Below, piece after piece: positions 61,600 through 64,000 of a stretch of DNA of 64,000 nt. How positions within the stretch are numbered: position 1 is the first letter of the stretch; each line of letters starts with the position of its first letter. Origin of the DNA: Bacillus paralicheniformis. Lineage in GTDB: Bacteria; Bacillota; Bacilli; Bacillales; Bacillaceae. The stretch covers positions 1 through 64,000 of the forward strand of contig NZ_LBMN02000039.1 of the NCBI RefSeq assembly GCF_001042485.2, in the 5' to 3' direction. Below the pieces are notes generated by a model that was not told where the DNA came from, ran no database searches, and worked only from the letters and a program-made list of their open reading frames with translations. The translations under genes and the position numbers were made by a program.

Positions 61600-62178
61600 T
61601 TATCTTTTTTTGCAGTTCAGCACGTAAATTTCATTCTTCAGCTGTTCAGATGTTTTAATGACGACTTTTTCGCTGCCCTGAAAATCCAATATGCCGTCGT
61701 ATCTTTCGATGACTTCGTCAATATGTTTGAAGTGGCGGACATGGGCGCGAGAATCATAGTTAGGCACAGAAATCACCATATCGCTCCCTTGAGGAAGACT
61801 TGATAAAAACGCCTTGTCTTTCTCGATATGCTCTAATACTTCCAGCAAAACAAAAACATTGTATTTTTGCAGCATCCGGACGATCGCCTCGTCATATACA
61901 TTCCCTTCGATGAAAGTAAACGAGGGATTATACCTTTTGGCTTCTTCAAGCATTCCTTTGGAAAAATCGATGCCTAAATATTTTCTGTATCCTTTGTCAT
62001 ATAAAAGCTTTGCGAATCTCCCTGTGCCGCAGCCAATATCAACAATCGTTTCATCTTTGGACTCCGGCAATAGACGTGCAGCTTCTTCATACACCTTTTT
62101 CCAAGGGCTTTTTTCAAGCGGAATCAGATGTCGGTCAATAAATTGATCATAAAACTCAGCGGGCATTTCCGTTCCCAT
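61600..62178 (-). CDS. Class I SAM-dependent methyltransferase
   Basis: A 192-residue methyltransferase: motif I ETIVDIGCGTGRFAKLL, then YLGIDFSKGMLEEAKRYNP and VFVLLEVLEHIEKD, the Methyltransf_11/23 type. ATG 62178 follows GAGGTG. It is downstream of the CgeB-like glycosyltransferase gene on the same strand with a 106-bp gap, so it probably methylates a sugar or glycan made with that enzyme. The substrate is unknown. Confidence 0.83.
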   Translation of the reverse strand: MGTEMPAEFYDQFIDRHLIPLEKSPWKKVYEEAARLLPESKDETIVDIGCGTGRFAKLLYDKGYRKYLGIDFSKGMLEEAKRYNPSFTFIEGNVYDEAIVRMLQKYNVFVLLEVLEHIEKDKAFLSSLPQGSDMVISVPNYDSRAHVRHFKHIDEVIERYDGILDFQGSEKVVIKTSEQLKNEIYVLNCKKR

Positions 62179-62284
62179 GTTTTTCACCTCGAAATCTTTT
62201 AAATCATCAGTAATAGAAATATATGTCCGAAAAGAAAATGCGTGCGGGAACAATCCCGCCGGATAAGAAAAATGGATCCATTCA

Positions 62285-63262
62285 TCACCGTTTCCGCTGC
62301 TCCAAAAAATCTATTATCGCGTCTGCTATTTCTTGTGCGCGCGCATGATAGGTATGCCGCGAATGAACGAGACGGTAGCCGTTGTCTGTGATACGCTGCC
62401 TTTCTTTTTCGTTTTGAAGATAGTATTTTGCTTTATCATAAAAGTCTTCAACTTCACAAGCAATGAAATGGGTGCCGTCTTTAAAACCAAGATCGTAAAT
62501 ATCTTGATTTGGTTCCGCCAGCAACAACGTTCTGCAGGCAGGAGCTTCAAAAAATTTCAACAACGGGTAGCGAAGGGTGCTTCCGCACGTGAAAAATATC
62601 TTGGCCCTGTTCAGTTCCTGGGCATACTTTTCATTCAAAAAAGCCTGCTTGATTTCTTCTTCATCAGTTATGACATTGCCGGGATGGGGGTGGTGAACAA
62701 ACCCTTCTTCATGCTTCATGGTCTGCAGTACAGCTTCCCTAAAAAGGTATTTTCCTTTTGGGGGGTATCTTTTGTTTCCTTCATGCACGAGTCCCATGAG
62801 CAAATAGTCTATCGTTTTTTTCAACTTCCAGTCCTTGAATATTTCTGGATCAACTGCCCATGGAACCCATCTGAATTTTTCTTCATACTGGGGATATTCA
62901 TTTAAAAAATGCTCTTTTGTCACTGAAAAAATTAAATCAATTTGGTTTTCTTCGAAATAGCTGCTTCTGATCTGTTGATTAAAATGAGAATCGATCACAA
63001 ACGCGCCGGTGGGGATGTTTGTATCCTTGAGCCCCCTTATGTTTGGGGATAATGAGAAGCCGTAGGCAATGTCGTAGTGGAAAATGAAATCAGGGCGAAA
63101 TTGGATTTTGTCCAAAATATCCGGAAGATAGCCGTCTGTATGCCAGTACATGACTTCGGCAAACTCCTCCAGAGATTTCATCATTTTATACTTTACTTCA
63201 TGTTTGGGCATGGTCTTCCAAAACGTTTTAATCAGAACTAATATTTTCAAGCATCTCCGCAT
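62285..63262 (-). CDS. CgeB-like glycosyltransferase
   Basis: A 325-residue GT-B-like protein of the CgeB/DUF3880 group: FRWVPWAVDPEIF near the domain border, FFEAPACRTLLLAEPNQD at the donor site and the C-terminal HSRHTYHARAQEI motif typical of CgeB proteins. B. subtilis CgeB is needed for the spore crust glycan and is made in the late mother cell. AGAGGAG precedes the ATG. A perfect sigma-K -10 box lies upstream. Confidence 0.8.
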   Translation of the reverse strand: MRRCLKILVLIKTFWKTMPKHEVKYKMMKSLEEFAEVMYWHTDGYLPDILDKIQFRPDFIFHYDIAYGFSLSPNIRGLKDTNIPTGAFVIDSHFNQQIRSSYFEENQIDLIFSVTKEHFLNEYPQYEEKFRWVPWAVDPEIFKDWKLKKTIDYLLMGLVHEGNKRYPPKGKYLFREAVLQTMKHEEGFVHHPHPGNVITDEEEIKQAFLNEKYAQELNRAKIFFTCGSTLRYPLLKFFEAPACRTLLLAEPNQDIYDLGFKDGTHFIACEVEDFYDKAKYYLQNEKERQRITDNGYRLVHSRHTYHARAQEIADAIIDFLEQRKR

Positions 63263-63297
63263 TTCTTTCTCCTCTCAGGAAGTAATCTTTCCCTATT

Positions 63298-63306
63298 TAA
63301 TATATG
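63298..63306 (-). promoter_or_regulatory. Sigma-K-like -10 element before the CgeB-like gene
   Basis: On the minus strand CATATATTA matches CATAnnnTA, with an AC 16 bp upstream (63323-63324). It lies about 35 bp before the ATG. Confidence 0.5.
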
Positions 63307-63381
63307 AGGATTAAAAATTGATGTTCAGGCAAGCATGAAAAGGCGGGGATCTGAAAAATATGCGGAATAAAACGGCAAAAC

Positions 63382-63416
63382 AAAAAGGCGATGCACTTGA
63401 GATGCACGCCTTTTTT
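63382..63416. terminator. Bidirectional hairpin after the HxlR gene
   Basis: AAAAGGCG-a-TGCAC / TGCAC-GCCTTTT with A and T runs on both sides. It terminates the minus-strand HxlR gene, whose stop codon touches its edge. Confidence 0.75.
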
Positions 63417-63753
63417 AATGATTTTCCCGTTCATTGGCGCCGTCCGGATCGATCCATTCCTGCGACCATTTTTCCATTCCTTTAAGGACCGATTCGAGCG
63501 CCTGTCCTTTTTCAGTCAGGGAGTATTCGATCCGCACCGGAGTTTCTGGATACACGTGCCGGTGGATGATGCCTTCGTGTTCGAGTTCTTTTAATCTTTC
63601 GGATAACAGCCTTCCGCTGATGGGAAGGGAAGATTCTATATGGCAAAACCGCTGCGGTCCGTTAAGAAGCTGGTGAATGATGAATCCATTCCAGCGCTGA
63701 CTTATCATTTTCATTCCTTTTTCGAATTTCGGACATAAAGATGATAGGCTCAT
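63415..63753 (-). CDS. HxlR family winged-helix regulator
   Basis: A 112-residue HxlR protein: a sensor-type cysteine in SLCPKFEKGMKMISQRWNGFI and a DNA-binding part LPISGRLLSERLKELEHEGIIHRHVYPETPVRIEYSLTEKG. ATG 63753 follows GAGAGGTG; the longer frame upstream is spurious. It is divergent from a gene starting at 63984, and a palindrome overlaps the promoter of that gene. It is probably its repressor. Confidence 0.87.
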   Translation of the reverse strand: MSLSSLCPKFEKGMKMISQRWNGFIIHQLLNGPQRFCHIESSLPISGRLLSERLKELEHEGIIHRHVYPETPVRIEYSLTEKGQALESVLKGMEKWSQEWIDPDGANERENH

Positions 63754-63818
63754 ATTTCTCACCTCTCTAGGTCTATTATAACGGTATATCAATGAATGAG
63801 CAAAGCTCATAAAATGTC

Positions 63819-63847
63819 TTGACGTAAGTTTCTTATTTATATATACT
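63819..63847 (+). promoter_or_regulatory. Sigma-A promoter of the gene at the window end
   Basis: TTGACG and TATACT are separated by 17 bp, a near-consensus promoter. Confidence 0.75.
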
Positions 63848-63848
63848 A

Positions 63849-63865
63849 ACTTACACAAAGTAAGT
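63849..63865. promoter_or_regulatory. Candidate HxlR operator
   Basis: ACTTAC-ACAAA-GTAAGT, a perfect inverted repeat just after the -10 box. A further GTAAGT lies at 63824-63829, inside the spacer. Binding would block RNA polymerase. Confidence 0.55.
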
Positions 63866-63983
63866 AACGAACGAAAAAAGGAGGACACTGCAGACTTCTT
63901 ATGCGGATGATATGTTGATAGATGGATAAAGTTGGTGTACGTCATTGGTCTTTTAAATAAAAAATAAACTAGAGGAGAAAATA

Positions 63984-64000
63984 ATGAACAACAAATACGA
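63984..64000 (+). CDS. Start of a gene cut by the window edge
   Basis: An ATG follows AGAGGAG by 7 nt and opens MNNKY before the window ends. Its position opposite an HxlR gene suggests an oxidoreductase or similar target, but nothing can be read from five codons. Confidence 0.5.

Noticed and set aside
61453..61803. 116-codon plus-strand frame after malP
   Set aside because: More than half overlaps the methyltransferase gene in antisense; no ribosome binding site. The first 150 bp after malP hold only a small GCAAGT/ACTTGC hairpin.

Overview
The window looks like a Bacillus chromosome of the B. licheniformis / B. paralicheniformis type. The basis is gene content and order recalled from B. 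subtilis (yfkO-yfkN-yfkM-yfkK, yfkJIH, yfkF, chaA, yfkD, yfkA, yfjT, pdaA, corA/yfjQ, yfjP, rlmCD, yfjM, acoABCL-acoR, yfjF, malA-malR-malP), together with AGGAGG-type ribosome binding sites and promoters that fit Bacillus sigma factors. No database search was run; gene names rest on recognised motifs, lengths and gene order. No rRNA, tRNA, CRISPR array or complete insertion sequence was seen.

1-11.8 kb is a probable spore-surface glycan locus. It holds the end of a collagen-like (GXY) protein, then nucleotide-sugar enzymes (two DegT aminotransferases, a left-handed beta-helix acetyltransferase, an SDR epimerase, a Gfo/Idh oxidoreductase and a UDP-sugar 6-dehydrogenase) and three TPR-bearing glycosyltransferases, one of them a GT4-GT2 fusion. 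Three plus-strand units each have a perfect sigma-K -10 box (CATAnnnTA) upstream. A fourth such box precedes a CgeB-like glycosyltransferase gene near 63 kb, which points to late mother-cell expression.

11.8-35.2 kb is a conserved yfk-yfj housekeeping and stress block: hydrolase, HxlR regulator plus nitroreductase, the cell-wall nucleotidase YfkN, DJ-1 protein YfkM, AGCS symporter, phosphatase YfkJ, YfkI, YfkH, MFS YfkF, OsmC protein, Ca2+/H+ antiporter, YfkD, radical-SAM YfkA, PdaA, glycerol dehydrogenase, CorA, a DNA glycosylase and the rRNA methylase RlmCD. Candidate sigma-B promoters precede yfkM, yfkJ and chaA.

35.2-50.4 kb is accessory: an ECF sigma/anti-sigma/YfjL-like operon, a TetR-controlled UDP-glycosyltransferase, niaP with a NiaR-like operator, the sacXY sucrose sensor-antiterminator operon with a RAT leader, and a bicarbonate-uptake (DAB/Mps) operon made of MpsC, DabB, DabA and a carbonic-anhydrase-like YbcF.

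50.4-61.5 kb holds the sigma-54-dependent acetoin dehydrogenase operon with its activator AcoR, then yfjF and the maltose malA-malR-malP operon. 61.6-64 kb has a methyltransferase, the CgeB-like protein and an HxlR regulator divergent from a gene cut by the window edge.

The most unusual signal is a structured interspersed repeat present twice (26559-26793 and 39103-39279). Each copy is inserted at a rho-independent terminator, and the whole terminator hairpin (26 and 21 bp) is duplicated on both sides. This looks like a non-autonomous mobile element that targets terminators without destroying them.
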